From: Oligoflexales bacterium
GTDB taxonomy: Bacteria > Bdellovibrionota_B > Oligoflexia > Oligoflexales > RGVZ01
Length of the DNA stretch: 53,659 nucleotides
Reading direction: 5' to 3'
Assembly (NCBI GenBank): GCA_947445775.1
Contig: CANFEB010000014.1
Coordinates: 1-53,659, forward strand
Shown: positions 1 to 10,457 of the stretch, in pieces
Position numbering within the stretch: the first letter of the stretch is position 1
Layout: every line of letters starts with the position of its first letter
Translations under genes and position numbers: made by a program
Notes under the pieces: model-generated
What the model was told of the DNA's origin: nothing
Seen by the model: only the letters and a program-made list of their open reading frames with translations
Databases searched by the model: none

Positions 1-228
1 AAGGAAATCGTGAACGCGTGGTTGCCAGGGGTTCATAAACTGAGTTCAAACAGCAAGGCTTGGGTGATCGGAACCCATCACGGCGGCAATAGTGACTACT
101 TGGAATCTTACTTGGCGGAATATTTTTACCGGTTCAACCGTCGCCACGATCCCAAGCGATTATTCCACAGGGCAGTCAGGGCATGCGTTTTAGCCCAACC
201 ACGGACCTATGGTAAGCTTTTCGGATAG
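1..228 (+). mobile_element. IS1595/ISXO2-type transposase, C-terminal fragment
   Basis: The reading frame is open from the first base, so the gene is cut by the window edge. Visible motifs are LPGVHKLSSNSKAW, GTHHG and the ending YFYRFNRR. These match the C-terminal end of the DDE domain of ISXO2-like (IS1595 family) transposases, which typically read SNLK-W-GTHHGV followed by YLNEF-FRFNRR. The catalytic residues lie outside the window, so intactness cannot be judged. It ends about 30 bp before the M16 peptidase start, which suggests an insertion just upstream of that gene. No terminal inverted repeat was identified in the short gap after the stop. Confidence 0.65.
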
Positions 229-259
229 GCATATAAAATTGCATTAAAATCCTAGCGAG

Positions 260-2959
260 ATGAATAACTTGAATCAAAATAAAGCCGCCTATTCAATCCT
301 TGCCAACGGCATGGAACTCATCACCCTTGAGCGCTCATTTGCCCCGGTAGTCAGCATCCAGTGCTGGCTTCGCGCGGGGTCGATTATGGAAAATGACGCG
401 GCCAACCCGGCGGGGCTGGCCCATTTTCTGGAACACATGACCTTTAAGGGAACCCACACCCGCGGCGTTGGCGAGATTTCTGCCACCGTCGAAGGCTGGG
501 GCGGCGAGATCAACGCCTACACCACGTTTGACCGGACGGTTTACTATCTGACGGTGGCCCGCGAATTTGCGGCCGAGGCCGTGGAACTTTTGGGCGACGC
601 CGTATTTCAAAGCACCATTGATCCCGCGGAAGTCGAGCGCGAGCGCAAGGTTATTTTGGAAGAGGTCAGCCGCAGCCTCGATGATCCGGGGTCAAGGGCA
701 GCGCAAAAAATTTTTGCACGGGTTTATGCCGGATCCGAGGCCGGGCGCCCGGTCATTGGCAGTCCAGAGAGTGTCGCGGCAATTACCCGAGAACAGCTTA
801 GCCATTTTCGTGACACCCACTACCGGCCAGCAAACTGCGGGTTTGTCATTGTTGGCGACTTTGATTCAGCAAGGTTGACGTCCATTCTCGAACAATTTTC
901 TGAAAAATTTTCTGAAAAATCTGGCCAAGGGGCATCTGTCAGGGCGTTTCCTTCGCGCGGGCTTTGGTCAGCAACCCCCTTTCATGCGCAAATCCCACTG
1001 GTGCGTCACCCCATGGCCGTCGATCTAGTCCGGGGCGACTATCAACAAGTCCGCTTTGATTTTGCTGTTTCCGCTCCAGAGCTAGAACACATGGATACGG
1101 CAGCCCTGGATATGTGCGCCTACATGCTGGGCGGAGGCGACCTGGGCATTCTGAACCGGGATTTGAGGGACGCGCGTGGGCTGGTTTCCTCGGCGGCGGC
1201 ATCGCTATTTTCTCCCGCATTTCCGGGTCTTTTTGAAATCAGCATCTTGACGGGCGACGACACGGCCTTGGCAGCGATTGAAGCGGTAGGCGAAACCTTG
1301 GCTGGATTTGCGTTTGGACCATGGGGCAAAGCCGATTTAGATCGGGCCAAATCCGCGGTCCGTGCCGATAAAATTTTTCGCGACGAAACCATCGACGGCC
1401 TCGCTCGCGTCGGCTTTGGCATTTCAACCAGCCAGAAGCATCAATATGAAGAAATCTTGCTGGCCCGCATCGAGCGCCTTGAGGTCGACGACCTTTTGGG
1501 TGCATGGCAGAGGTGGATCCACCCGGAAAACTTTCATATTGTCGGTGTTGCGCCCGACCGCCTGACAATCACCGAACAAGAGGTGGAAGAGGCCTTTCGG
1601 CGCGGCATGGCTAAAGCCAAACCCCTAGTGACACCGAGTGCCGCCACCGGGACATCAACAACTCAAGCGCCAGCGCCGGCGCCGGCCAGCAAGCCGCGAT
1701 TGGCAACTTCGAAAATAAAAACCACGGAAACAGTGGCCAAGACCCTGAAGCCCGGCCTGGAATTCATTTACCGCCAGCGCCCGGGATCGGGCCTGTTGTC
1801 CCTGGTCATGGCCACCGAGGGCGGTCAAAGGGCCGAGTTTGGCGACGCCTTGATGCCAGGTATTTTCAATGCGATGGCCTCTAACCTTGGGCGGGCCACG
1901 GCCCGTAGCTCTTTTGAGGACTGTGCCTGGCTGATTGAAAGTTCAGGGGCCGATTTAGCGGCTTTTTCCGGCAAGGATTCCCTTGGTTTTCGGTTGTCGT
2001 GTCTGGCAGAAAGCCACGACCGGCTGACGGACCTTGTTCAAGAGATGATGCTGGAGCCGCATTTTCCCCTGCCCCAGTTCGAGTCGTTTCAGCGCGAGCT
2101 CCTGGATTATTTCCGTCACCAGGCCGACTCTCCGGCGAGTGTTTGCATGCGCCGCCTGCAAAATCTTGTTTTGGGAAAACACCCTTACGGCCAAGACCTT
2201 GCCGGGGTCAGTGAGCAGATATCCGCCCTGACACCCGATCACATTCAGGCGGCCTATCACGGCTGGTTGACGGGGGGACCTTGGGTGATTGCCGGATGTG
2301 GGGACCTGCCGGTGGAGGTTGTCGAAGGTTTGTTGCTGAAGGGCCTCGCAGATTTCCAACCAAATAAGACACCCAGAAAATTTGCCTCGGATGCCGTCAT
2401 ATCGCCGGTTTCGAGTTCACGGGAAACGGTAGCCATGGACCGCCAACAGGTTCACATCGGGGTTGCAATGGCTGGCCCGGGGTGGAGTTCGGAAGATAGA
2501 TTTGCAGTGGATGTTTTGTGCAACATCCTGGGGGGCACGGGTGGGCGGATGTTTGCCACCTTGCGCGACAGAGACGGTCTGGCCTACAGCGTAGCGCCAA
2601 TTTTAAGCTATGGGAAAAACCGGGGGCTTATTGGGGCTTACATTGCGTGCAGCCCTGACAAGGCGGCGGCGGCAGAGGCCGGAATTTGGCGCGAACTGGA
2701 AGCCATCGCCGAGGGCGGGGCGACGGACGCCGAGATTTTGCGGGCGAAGAGTTATATCAAGGGCAGCCATGTTATGGAGCTGCAAAGTGGCGAGTCCCAA
2801 GCGACCACCATGGCGCTGATGGAGTTGTACGGGGTCGGCCACGATTCTTATTTGAAATATCCGGGCCATATAGACCGGGTTGAGGCCCAAGATGTACTCA
2901 GGGTAGCACGCAAATTTTTAGATAAAAATCGTGCCCAATCTGTTTTCGTGGGACTATGA
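260..2959 (+). CDS. Two-domain M16 (pitrilysin/insulinase-type) zinc metallopeptidase
   Basis: The 899-residue protein consists of two M16-like halves. The N-terminal half carries the inverted zinc motif HFLEH (His55, Glu58, His59), with the third ligand expected at Glu134/Glu135 in VILEEV, the usual 75-76 residues further on. A Thr/Pro/Ala-rich linker (about residues 455-485) joins it to a second half that has no HxxEH motif, as expected for the inactive half of a clamshell M16 enzyme. There is no clear signal peptide at the ATG start. The family degrades peptides or small proteins, and the substrate here is unknown. The gene stands alone between a transposase fragment and the sdh operon. 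Confidence 0.9.
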   Translation: MNNLNQNKAAYSILANGMELITLERSFAPVVSIQCWLRAGSIMENDAANPAGLAHFLEHMTFKGTHTRGVGEISATVEGWGGEINAYTTFDRTVYYLTVAREFAAEAVELLGDAVFQSTIDPAEVERERKVILEEVSRSLDDPGSRAAQKIFARVYAGSEAGRPVIGSPESVAAITREQLSHFRDTHYRPANCGFVIVGDFDSARLTSILEQFSEKFSEKSGQGASVRAFPSRGLWSATPFHAQIPLVRHPMAVDLVRGDYQQVRFDFAVSAPELEHMDTAALDMCAYMLGGGDLGILNRDLRDARGLVSSAAASLFSPAFPGLFEISILTGDDTALAAIEAVGETLAGFAFGPWGKADLDRAKSAVRADKIFRDETIDGLARVGFGISTSQKHQYEEILLARIERLEVDDLLGAWQRWIHPENFHIVGVAPDRLTITEQEVEEAFRRGMAKAKPLVTPSAATGTSTTQAPAPAPASKPRLATSKIKTTETVAKTLKPGLEFIYRQRPGSGLLSLVMATEGGQRAEFGDALMPGIFNAMASNLGRATARSSFEDCAWLIESSGADLAAFSGKDSLGFRLSCLAESHDRLTDLVQEMMLEPHFPLPQFESFQRELLDYFRHQADSPASVCMRRLQNLVLGKHPYGQDLAGVSEQISALTPDHIQAAYHGWLTGGPWVIAGCGDLPVEVVEGLLLKGLADFQPNKTPRKFASDAVISPVSSSRETVAMDRQQVHIGVAMAGPGWSSEDRFAVDVLCNILGGTGGRMFATLRDRDGLAYSVAPILSYGKNRGLIGAYIACSPDKAAAAEAGIWRELEAIAEGGATDAEILRAKSYIKGSHVMELQSGESQATTMALMELYGVGHDSYLKYPGHIDRVEAQDVLRVARKFLDKNRAQSVFVGL

Positions 2960-3020
2960 TCCCCACCGGTTTTAGAGTGTAGTCTTGGACAAGAAAGTTC
3001 CAAGGGGCAATGGAGATGCA

Positions 3021-3686
3021 ATGAGTTGGGTTAATCGCGCGCTGAAAAGTCCCATCGGAGCCAAGGTGATGATGGCTGTCACCGGGATCATGCTAACGGG
3101 ATTTTTGATTGGGCATTTGGCTGGTAATCTTTTGATATTTGCTGGACCTGAGGCGATCAATTCATATGCTGAGGGTCTGCGTAAATTTCCGGCCCTATTG
3201 TGGCTGGCGCGTGGCGGACTTCTCGGGGCTTTCATTGCGCATTTGGCTTTCGCCGCCCAAGTGACCTTGGCCAACCGCGCGGCGCGGCCAGAGCCCTATG
3301 CTTTTAACAATACGGTTCAGGCAACCTGGGCGTCGCGCCACATGGTTCTTACTGGATGCGTCATGCTGGCCTTCATTGTTTTTCATCTCGCCCATTTCAC
3401 CTGGCGGGTGACGGACCCGCAAATTAGCGCCATGGGAGAATTTGACGTTTATCAAATGGCCCTTCGCGGCTTTCGCCAACCGCCTGTGGCCATGGCCTAT
3501 CTGTTGGCAATGGCTGCCATTGGCCTTCATTTGTCCCATGGAATCGCCAGCCTGTTTCAAACTCTGGGATTGAATCATCCTAGATACAACCGTGGCGTGC
3601 GCTTTATTGGCCCGGTCGTGGGGGTTGGTATTGCCCTGCTTTTTGCTTCCATCCCGCTGTCGATTTACCTCGGCTATGTGAATTAA
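3021..3686 (+). CDS. sdhC: Succinate dehydrogenase cytochrome b558 subunit
   Basis: A 222-residue membrane protein with about five hydrophobic segments. It begins MSWVNRALKSPIGAK and contains TGIMLTGFLIGHLAGNLL, typical of single-subunit b558-type SdhC/FrdC anchors that bind two hemes through helix histidines and pass electrons to or from menaquinone. An ATG at 3021 preceded by TGGAGA (3011-3016) is preferred over an upstream TTG at 2985, which would add a charged tail. The gene leads a C-A-B operon: sdhA begins 15 bp after its stop, with a GGAGAGGG ribosome site between them. Confidence 0.93.
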   Translation: MSWVNRALKSPIGAKVMMAVTGIMLTGFLIGHLAGNLLIFAGPEAINSYAEGLRKFPALLWLARGGLLGAFIAHLAFAAQVTLANRAARPEPYAFNNTVQATWASRHMVLTGCVMLAFIVFHLAHFTWRVTDPQISAMGEFDVYQMALRGFRQPPVAMAYLLAMAAIGLHLSHGIASLFQTLGLNHPRYNRGVRFIGPVVGVGIALLFASIPLSIYLGYVN

Positions 3687-3701
3687 CGGAGAGGGATTCA
3701 A

Positions 3702-5627
3702 ATGAAATTCGATGCAAAAATTCCGTCCGGCCCCCTTGAAAGCAAATGGGAACGCCACAAGTTTGACCTGAAACTGGTCTCGCCGGCGAACAAGCGCAAA
3801 TTTGAGATCATTGTCGTGGGCAGTGGTTTGGCCGGTGGATCCGCAGCGGCAACGCTGGCGGAGCTTGGCTACAATGTGAAGTGTTTTTGTTTTCAAGACA
3901 GTCCACGCCGCGCGCATTCCATTGCTGCCCAAGGCGGAATCAATGCCGCCAAGAATTATCCCGGAGACGGCGACAGCATCTTTCGCCTGTTTTACGACAC
4001 AATCAAGGGCGGGGACTTTCGCGCCCGCGAGGCTAACGTCTATCGACTGGCTCAAGTAAGTGGCAACGTCATTGATCAGTGCGTGGCTCAGGGCGTGCCC
4101 TTTGCGCGGGAATATGGCGGCCTGCTCGACAACCGGTCTTTTGGCGGAGCGCAAGTTTCGCGGACTTTTTATGCCCGTGGTCAGACTGGCCAGCAGTTGC
4201 TCCTTGGGGCCTATAGCGCCTTGTCGCGGCAAATTGGTGCCGGTCAAGTCAAGATGTTTCCAAGAACAGAAATGCTGGACCTTGTTGTGATTGACGGCAA
4301 AGCACGCGGCATTGTCGTGCGCGATTTGGTCACCGGCGCCATTGAATCCCACGCGGCTGAGGCAGTGATTTTGGCGTCGGGTGGCTACGGTAACGTTTTC
4401 TATCTGTCGACCAATGCCAAGGGCTCAAACGTAACGGCGACGTACCGGGCCTATAAACGTGGCGCAGCATTTGGTAATCCTTGTTTCACCCAGATCCATC
4501 CGACGTGCATCCCCGTGAAGGGCGATTATCAGTCGAAGTTGACGCTGATGTCAGAGTCGCTGCGCAATGACGGACGCGTGTGGGTTCCCAAGGCCAAGGG
4601 TGATTTGCGTGCGCCGGGCGAGATTCCGGAGTCAGAGCGCGATTATTATTTGGAGCGCAAATACCCAAGCTTTGGCAACCTGGCTCCCCGTGATATTGCC
4701 AGTCGCAGTGCGAAAGAGGCTTGCGACGAGGGGCATGGAGTTGGCGAAAGTGGCTTTGGAGTTTACCTTGATTTTGCCGATGCCATAGGCCGTTTGGGCG
4801 AGGGAAAAATTCGCGGGCGTTACGGCAATCTGTTTGACATGTACGAGCGCATCACCGATGAAAATCCCTACAAAATGCCGATGCGGATTTATCCGGCCGT
4901 GCATTACACGATGGGCGGGCTTTGGGTTGATTACAACCTGATGAGTACCATTCCGGGCTTGCACGTTCTTGGCGAAGCCAATTTTTCCGATCACGGCGCC
5001 AACCGATTGGGGGCAAGTGCCCTGATGCAAGGTTTGGCGGACGGATATTTTGTCATTCCATATACGATTGCTAATTATCTTGCTTCCACCAAGCTTGAAA
5101 AGGTGGCGACTTCTCACGAGGCCTTCAAGGCGACAGAAGACAGTTGCCGAAGTCGGATCAGCAAACTTCTTGCGGTCAAGGGCTCGCGTACGGTGGGTTC
5201 ATTTCATCGTGAATTGGGAAAAATCATGTGGGACAAGTGCGGTATGACTCGCGACCGCCAGGGGCTTCAAGAGGCGATCAAGAAAATTCCAAAATTGCGC
5301 GAGGAATTTTGGAGTGACGTAAAGATCATCGGCGGCAACGAAGAGCTTAACCAGTCGATTGAAAGGGCTGGCCGAGTCGCCGACTTTCTTGAATTTGGTG
5401 AACTGATGTGTATGGACGCTCTGGCGCGAGAAGAATCCTGCGGCGGGCATTTTCGCACGGAATTTCAAACGCCAGATGGCGAGGCACTGCGTGACGACGA
5501 AAAATTCTGTCACGTGGCCCTTTGGGAACATGAGGGCCAGCCAGAGGGTCCGGCCACGGGGCACAAACGTCACGAGGAAGCCCTCGTCTATGAAAACGTA
5601 AAGTTGGCGACCAGGAGTTACAAATGA
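3702..5627 (+). CDS. sdhA: Succinate dehydrogenase/fumarate reductase flavoprotein subunit
   Basis: The 641-residue flavoprotein oxidises succinate to fumarate. The dinucleotide-binding motif [12 protein letters not shown] lies near residues 40-52. It is followed by [17 protein letters not shown], which contains the histidine that covalently carries FAD in this family. Further on are the active-site region HPTCIP, then HYTMGG and [14 protein letters not shown], all usual SdhA signatures. The length fits the b558-linked (Bacillus/epsilon/delta type) SdhA, which is longer than the E. coli enzyme. The start codon has a good GGAGAGG site upstream. The stop overlaps the sdhB start by ATGA, which suggests translational coupling. 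Confidence 0.97.
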   Translation: MKFDAKIPSGPLESKWERHKFDLKLVSPANKRKFEIIVVGSGLAGGSAAATLAELGYNVKCFCFQDSPRRAHSIAAQGGINAAKNYPGDGDSIFRLFYDTIKGGDFRAREANVYRLAQVSGNVIDQCVAQGVPFAREYGGLLDNRSFGGAQVSRTFYARGQTGQQLLLGAYSALSRQIGAGQVKMFPRTEMLDLVVIDGKARGIVVRDLVTGAIESHAAEAVILASGGYGNVFYLSTNAKGSNVTATYRAYKRGAAFGNPCFTQIHPTCIPVKGDYQSKLTLMSESLRNDGRVWVPKAKGDLRAPGEIPESERDYYLERKYPSFGNLAPRDIASRSAKEACDEGHGVGESGFGVYLDFADAIGRLGEGKIRGRYGNLFDMYERITDENPYKMPMRIYPAVHYTMGGLWVDYNLMSTIPGLHVLGEANFSDHGANRLGASALMQGLADGYFVIPYTIANYLASTKLEKVATSHEAFKATEDSCRSRISKLLAVKGSRTVGSFHRELGKIMWDKCGMTRDRQGLQEAIKKIPKLREEFWSDVKIIGGNEELNQSIERAGRVADFLEFGELMCMDALAREESCGGHFRTEFQTPDGEALRDDEKFCHVALWEHEGQPEGPATGHKRHEEALVYENVKLATRSYK

Positions 5628-6382
5628 AACTCAAACTTCACGTATGGCGCCAAAAGAATAAATCTGCCAAGGGCGCGATGGTCACCTACGACGCCGATAA
5701 TATCAGCCCTAATATGTCTTTTCTTGAAATGTTGGATGTCGTCAACGAGGGCCTGAGCAACACAGGGGAAGCGCCGATTGCATTTGACCACGATTGCCGG
5801 GAAGGCATTTGTGGAAGCTGCAGCCTGATGGTCAACGGGGTTGCCCATGGACCACAAGATGCGACGACAACCTGCCAGTTGCATATGCGCAGCTTTCAAG
5901 ATGGCGAGGAACTTTACATCGAGCCGTGGCGCGCCAAGGGCTTTCCCGTTTTGCGCGATCTCATCGTCGACCGCTCTGCCTTTGACCGGATCATCCAAGC
6001 CGGCGGTTTTATATCGGTCAACACGGGGGCCGCCCAAGATGCCAATGCCATCCCCGTTCGCAAGTTAGATGCCGACGAGGCCTTCAATGCTTCGGCCTGT
6101 ATCGGCTGCGGGGCCTGTGTCGCAGCTTGCAAGAATGCCTCGGCCATGCTTTTTGTGTCGGCCAAGGTCGGGCAATTGTCGCTGTTGCCCCAGGGGCAAC
6201 CAGAGCGCCAAGAGCGTGTTTTGAACATGATGTCTCAGATGCAAGAAGAAGGTTTTGGAAACTGTACGAATCAGTATGAATGCGAGGCGGTTTGTCCCAA
6301 GCAAATTAGTTCGGATTATATTGCCCGGCTAAATCGCGAGTTTATTAGCGCAACCCTGGCTCATCCCAATACAAGAAAGTAG
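5624..6382 (+). CDS. sdhB: Succinate dehydrogenase iron-sulfur subunit
   Basis: This 252-residue protein carries electrons from FAD to the cytochrome b subunit. A [2Fe-2S] cluster motif CREGICGSC with a later TCQLHM occurs in the N-terminal ferredoxin-like part. The C-terminal helical part has [15 protein letters not shown] and CEAVCPK for the [4Fe-4S] and [3Fe-4S] clusters. The ATG overlaps the sdhA stop by four bases. RNase PH starts six bases after the stop and may be co-transcribed. The b558-type complex, together with the MqnB-like gene at 12869, points to a menaquinone-based respiratory chain (inference). Confidence 0.97.
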   Translation: MKLKLHVWRQKNKSAKGAMVTYDADNISPNMSFLEMLDVVNEGLSNTGEAPIAFDHDCREGICGSCSLMVNGVAHGPQDATTTCQLHMRSFQDGEELYIEPWRAKGFPVLRDLIVDRSAFDRIIQAGGFISVNTGAAQDANAIPVRKLDADEAFNASACIGCGACVAACKNASAMLFVSAKVGQLSLLPQGQPERQERVLNMMSQMQEEGFGNCTNQYECEAVCPKQISSDYIARLNREFISATLAHPNTRK

Positions 6383-6388
6383 ATATTC

Positions 6389-7123
6389 ATGACACGACAT
6401 GATGGCCGTTCGGCTGGACAAATGCGCCCAATCAGAATCACACCTGGATTTACCAAACATGCAGCCGGCAGCGTGCTCGTGGAATTTGGCCTGACCCAAG
6501 TGTTGTGCACGGTCACCATTGAAGACGGCGTGCCGTCGTTTTTGCGTCACGCATCGCCCCCCCAAGGTTGGTTGACCGCAGAGTATTCGATGCTGCCATC
6601 GGCAACTAATTCCCGGACCAAGCGTGAGCGCAATGGCCCATCGGGCAGATCACAAGAAATTCAACGACTCATTGGCCGGGCGATTCGCGGGATCATCGAC
6701 CTCAATTTGTGTCCAGATACGACCTTTACCATTGATTGCGACGTCATCCAGGCCGATGGGGGCACTCGAACGGCGGCCATCACTGGCGCATATGTTGCTT
6801 TGAAGCTGGCGGTTGATCGCGGCCTGCGTTCTGGGAAATTAAAGTCAAATCCCCTCAAGGATTCTGTCGCCGCTGTTTCCGTGGGACTCAAAAACGAAAA
6901 AATTCTCGTCGATCTTAATTACCTCGAAGATAGTTCGGCCGATCTGGATATGAATGTGGTGATAACCCAAACGGGAAAAATTCTGGAGATCCAAGGCACC
7001 GCAGAGAAGTCCGCTTTCACCAAAGATCAGGTCATTCATATTATTGATGCGGCGATGGATTCACTGCGCCCCGTGTTTGATTTGCAGCAGATTGCTGCCG
7101 AAGGCCAAATCGCGGAAGGCTAA
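6389..7123 (+). CDS. rph: Ribonuclease PH
   Basis: A 244-residue phosphorolytic 3' exoribonuclease that trims tRNA 3' ends. Characteristic features are the N-terminal RHDGRSAGQMRPI, the central GWLTAEYSMLPSAT, the basic RSQEIQRLIGRAIRG stretch, and DCDVIQADGGTRTAAITGAYVA, which includes the phosphate/RNA-binding region. The length equals the family norm of about 240 residues. The ATG is six bases after the sdhB stop. The gene is followed by a convergent unknown gene. The 41-bp gap between them contains a short GGCTG/CAGCC inverted repeat at about 7152-7170 that could help end transcription, but it has no T-tract. Confidence 0.95.
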   Translation: MTRHDGRSAGQMRPIRITPGFTKHAAGSVLVEFGLTQVLCTVTIEDGVPSFLRHASPPQGWLTAEYSMLPSATNSRTKRERNGPSGRSQEIQRLIGRAIRGIIDLNLCPDTTFTIDCDVIQADGGTRTAAITGAYVALKLAVDRGLRSGKLKSNPLKDSVAAVSVGLKNEKILVDLNYLEDSSADLDMNVVITQTGKILEIQGTAEKSAFTKDQVIHIIDAAMDSLRPVFDLQQIAAEGQIAEG

Positions 7124-7164
7124 GCCCAGATAAAGTCTAAACAAAGCCCCCGGCTGTAAGAATA

Positions 7165-7608
7165 TCAGCCAAAATTACGGCTGGTGATCAGCAGAGTCAG
7201 CGCAATAAATGCGGTAGTTGCCAGGACGATAACAAAAAAGACCAGTTTTCTGGATTTTTGTTTTTCAGAAATCAGGTAATCAATATCCGATTCGTCTGGG
7301 GCACTGGTAAAACTTTTGCCATGCTTGGAGAATATGGATTTTGCCTGCTGTGATAGCGGCCGTTGTTGCGAGATCGGACGATGCTGCGAAAGTGGCCGTG
7401 CCTGCGAAAGCGGCGCCGGCAATGGCGGTTTACTTTGCGCTGCCTTGGCCGTAGCTCCAGTAGTGGCGACGACGGTTTTCGCAAATTGCCGCTGTACGGC
7501 TTCTCGCCCAGATGGAAAGGCCCCATCGGCGGCCTTGTGCACCGCAAGCAGAACGCGCCCGACGAGTCCTTGCTCGTCCGAGGGCGCGTAGTCAACGATC
7601 CTAGTCAT
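7165..7608 (-). CDS. Tail-anchored protein of unknown function, Pro/Gln-repeat linker
   Basis: I do not recognise the family of this 147-residue protein. An N-terminal region of about 45 residues is followed by a low-complexity linker with imperfect copies of the hexapeptide RPLSQQ (about residues 66-88). A polar stretch comes next, and then one hydrophobic segment near the C-terminus (about residues 122-142, [18 protein letters not shown]) with a short SRNFG tail. That layout predicts a single-pass, C-terminally anchored inner-membrane protein with its bulk in the cytoplasm. Its ATG overlaps the secA stop in an ATGA arrangement, so it is probably translated with SecA. A link to secretion is only suggested by position. 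Confidence 0.75.
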   Translation of the reverse strand: MTRIVDYAPSDEQGLVGRVLLAVHKAADGAFPSGREAVQRQFAKTVVATTGATAKAAQSKPPLPAPLSQARPLSQHRPISQQRPLSQQAKSIFSKHGKSFTSAPDESDIDYLISEKQKSRKLVFFVIVLATTAFIALTLLITSRNFG

Positions 7609-10364
7609 GCTTCATGACCCGGGCCGACAGATTCGGCACCGCTTTGGCCGTGGCATTTTTTGAATTTTTTGCCGGAGCCGCATGGACATTGGTCGTTGCG
7701 GCCAACCTTTGCCGCCTCGCGCCGTACCGGTGCGGGGGCAGCCTGCCGAGGGGCTTCCTGCGGAACCGTTCGCGGGCCGTGATAGACCATGCTTTCATTG
7801 CCGAACTTCTGAACAACGCCGTGCCGGTCAACACCGCCACGATTATCCCCATTGCGAGAGTCATCATTAGCTGCCCCAGACTTTAGCGCGGCAGCCTTGG
7901 GATCTTCAAAATGAGCGGACTCGGCATGCTTGAATTCCAACTCCTCTTCGTCGGGCTCGTCGCGGTGAAGGTCAGACGCTATTTCAAGCCTCGGGCGTTC
8001 TAAATGCAGCAGGGCGTGGGTCGTCTCATCTTCAATGCGAATCATCATGGCTTCAAACAAGCGAAAGGCCTCTTTTTTGTATTCCTGAAGTGGATCCCTT
8101 TGGCCGTAACCACGCAAACTGACGCTGTCTTTAAGAGCGTCCATACCCAAGAGGTGGTTTTTCCAAGCCCGGTCGATCACTTGCAGATAAAAAAAGGATT
8201 CGATTTTGGATTTAATTTCCGCACCGACATCGCCAAATTTTGCGCGGTACTGCGTCAAAACCTGGCCCGTGATGTTACCGATCAAGGCTTCAAGAGCCTC
8301 GCCCTCGATTCCACCGTCAACCTCGGAGGCAGAGGCCAAAGTCACCTCAGCGTTTTGTTCCTGACGGACGGCGCCTTTGAGGGCCTCGGCAAGGTCCGCC
8401 TGTTTTTGCCCAGATTTAACCTGACGCTCGACCGTGGCGGCAATCAGGTTTGATAGGGCCGTTTCGAGAAATTCAATTTCAGTTTTCCCACCGGATTCCA
8501 GGCCTTCAAGCATTTGACGGCGTTGTTTATAGACAACCTGACGCTGCTGATTCATCACGTCGTCATATTCGAGCAGGTGTTTGCGGCTGGAGAAGTTGTG
8601 CTCTTCAACCCGTTTTTGCGCCCGCTCAATGGCCCGCGACACCATGGGCGAAATAATCGCCTCACCCTCTTGCATGCCCAGGCGTTCCATGATGGCCGAC
8701 AGGCGGTCTGAAGCAAAAATCCGCATCAGATCGTCTTCGAGCGACAGGAAAAATTTGCTAGCTCCTGGGTCGCCCTGACGCCCTGAACGCCCGCGCAACT
8801 GATTGTCGATGCGCCGCGACTCGTGACGTTCGGTACCAATGACGTAGAGTCCCCCCGCACCGGCCACGCCCGCACCGAGGACGATGTCGGTTCCGCGTCC
8901 GGCCATGTTGGTCGAAATGGTCACCGTCCCGCTTTGGCCAGCATTCTTGATGATGTCGGCCTCGCGGGCATGGTTTTTGGCGTTGAGGATTTCGTGGGGG
9001 ATGTTGCGTTTTTTAAGTAGTCCGGAGAGGAGCTCTGATTTTTCGACGGACACAGTGCCCACAAGAACCGGCTGGCCTTTTTGCTGAGCCTCTGCAATCT
9101 CATCGGCAATGGCATTGAATTTTTCGCGAGCCGTACGGTAAACCACATCCTGGTGATCGGCGCGAACCATGTCACGGTTGGTCGGGATGACGACCACTTC
9201 TAGATTATAGATTTTCTTGAATTCAACGGACTCGGTATCGGCAGTACCCGTCATGCCGCCAAGTTTTGAGTATAGGCGGAAATAATTTTGAAAGGTGATG
9301 GTCGCCATGGTCTGCGTTTCGCTTTGAACCGCAGCATGCTCTTTTGCCTCTAGGGCCCCGTGAAGGCCGTCACTATAGCGCCGCCCAGGCATTAAGCGTC
9401 CGGTGAATTCATCGACGATGACCACCTTGCCGTCGCGGACCACGTAGTCCACATCTTTTTTGAAGATGATGTGCGCCTTCATTGCCTGCTGCACGTGATG
9501 AAGGAAGTCGATGTTCTTTGGATCATAAAGGTTATCAACGCGAAGGCGCTTTTCCAGCTTCGAAATGCCGTCTTCGGTAAGCATCACCGCGCGGGATTTT
9601 TCGTCCACGTTATAATCAGAGTCTTTTTGCAGGCCCGGAATCGCTGCATTGACGATGCCAAAAAGCGACAGATTGCTTTCCGTTGGCCCGGAAATGATCA
9701 GTGGCGTGCGGGCTTCGTCGATCAAGATGGAGTCAACTTCGTCGACGATGCCGAAATTATGGCCGCGCTGGACCAGGCGTGAAACTTCCGTCTTCATGTT
9801 ATCGCGCAGAAAATCAAAACCAAATTCGTTGTTGGTTCCATAGGTGATGTCACAAGCATATGCAGCCCGGCGCTGTTCGTCGGTCAGCCCATGCAAAATA
9901 GTTCCCGTGGTCATTCCACAAAAAGCATATACCTTGCCCATGGTCTCGGCATCGCGCGTGGCAAGGTAGTCGTTCACCGTAACGACGTGTGCCCCTTGGC
10001 CCGTCAGCGCATTGAGGTAAATGGGGGCGGTTGCCGTCAGCGTTTTACCTTCGCCCGTTCTCATCTCTGAAATCTTGCCTTCATGCAGAGCAATCCCGCC
10101 GATCATCTGGACGTCAAAGTGACGCTCGTTGCGGACCCGGCGTGCTGCCTCACGAATGGTTGCAAAGGCTTCGGGAAGCAGCGCATCCAGCGCCTCGCCC
10201 CCGGCCAAACGCTTTTTGAATTCGGCGGTTTTAGCCGGAAAGCCATCATCTGGCAGAGCCCGCATGGATTCTTCGAATTGATTGATTTGGATCACAGCCC
10301 CGCTAATGCGGCGGATCTCGCGTTCATTTCTCGAACCAAAGACTTTTTTCAGGAAATCCATCAT
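7605..10364 (-). CDS. secA: Preprotein translocase ATPase SecA
   Basis: The 919-residue motor of the Sec pathway uses ATP to push unfolded preproteins through SecYEG. Visible landmarks are the N-terminal [14 protein letters not shown], Walker A-like MRTGEGKTL, the [17 protein letters not shown] region including the DEAD-type box, [12 protein letters not shown] and [10 protein letters not shown] of the second motor domain, and the scaffold segment [21 protein letters not shown]-terminal zinc-binding SEC-C tail, [14 protein letters not shown], contacts SecB or lipid in other species. Two adjacent ATG codons could start it. The length is normal. It is the next-to-last gene of the minus-strand run. 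Confidence 0.97.
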   Translation of the reverse strand: MMDFLKKVFGSRNEREIRRISGAVIQINQFEESMRALPDDGFPAKTAEFKKRLAGGEALDALLPEAFATIREAARRVRNERHFDVQMIGGIALHEGKISEMRTGEGKTLTATAPIYLNALTGQGAHVVTVNDYLATRDAETMGKVYAFCGMTTGTILHGLTDEQRRAAYACDITYGTNNEFGFDFLRDNMKTEVSRLVQRGHNFGIVDEVDSILIDEARTPLIISGPTESNLSLFGIVNAAIPGLQKDSDYNVDEKSRAVMLTEDGISKLEKRLRVDNLYDPKNIDFLHHVQQAMKAHIIFKKDVDYVVRDGKVVIVDEFTGRLMPGRRYSDGLHGALEAKEHAAVQSETQTMATITFQNYFRLYSKLGGMTGTADTESVEFKKIYNLEVVVIPTNRDMVRADHQDVVYRTAREKFNAIADEIAEAQQKGQPVLVGTVSVEKSELLSGLLKKRNIPHEILNAKNHAREADIIKNAGQSGTVTISTNMAGRGTDIVLGAGVAGAGGLYVIGTERHESRRIDNQLRGRSGRQGDPGASKFFLSLEDDLMRIFASDRLSAIMERLGMQEGEAIISPMVSRAIERAQKRVEEHNFSSRKHLLEYDDVMNQQRQVVYKQRRQMLEGLESGGKTEIEFLETALSNLIAATVERQVKSGQKQADLAEALKGAVRQEQNAEVTLASASEVDGGIEGEALEALIGNITGQVLTQYRAKFGDVGAEIKSKIESFFYLQVIDRAWKNHLLGMDALKDSVSLRGYGQRDPLQEYKKEAFRLFEAMMIRIEDETTHALLHLERPRLEIASDLHRDEPDEEELEFKHAESAHFEDPKAAALKSGAANDDSRNGDNRGGVDRHGVVQKFGNESMVYHGPRTVPQEAPRQAAPAPVRREAAKVGRNDQCPCGSGKKFKKCHGQSGAESVGPGHEA

Positions 10365-10386
10365 GACCGTATGCTTTCCGTAATCC

Positions 10387-10405
10387 GGCGCCGGCAGAAG
10401 GCGCC
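10387..10405 (-). promoter_or_regulatory. GGCGCC hairpin in the secA leader
   Basis: Two GGCGCC hexamers (10387-10392 and 10400-10405) face each other across a 7-base loop in the 93-bp gap between the M23 gene and secA. They lie about 23 bases upstream of the secA start on the transcribed strand. No T-tract follows, so it does not look like a terminator. It could be a structured leader or simply a chance GC-rich palindrome. Confidence 0.3.
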
Positions 10406-10457
10406 TGAGGCCACAGGTTATTCTGCGGCAAGCTAATGTTATATTTGCGGATTAAGC

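Noticed and set aside
3195-4352. 385-codon open frame on the minus strand
   Set aside because: It lies fully opposite sdhC/sdhA, has no recognisable domain and no ribosome site, and is a by-product of biased codon use in the real genes.
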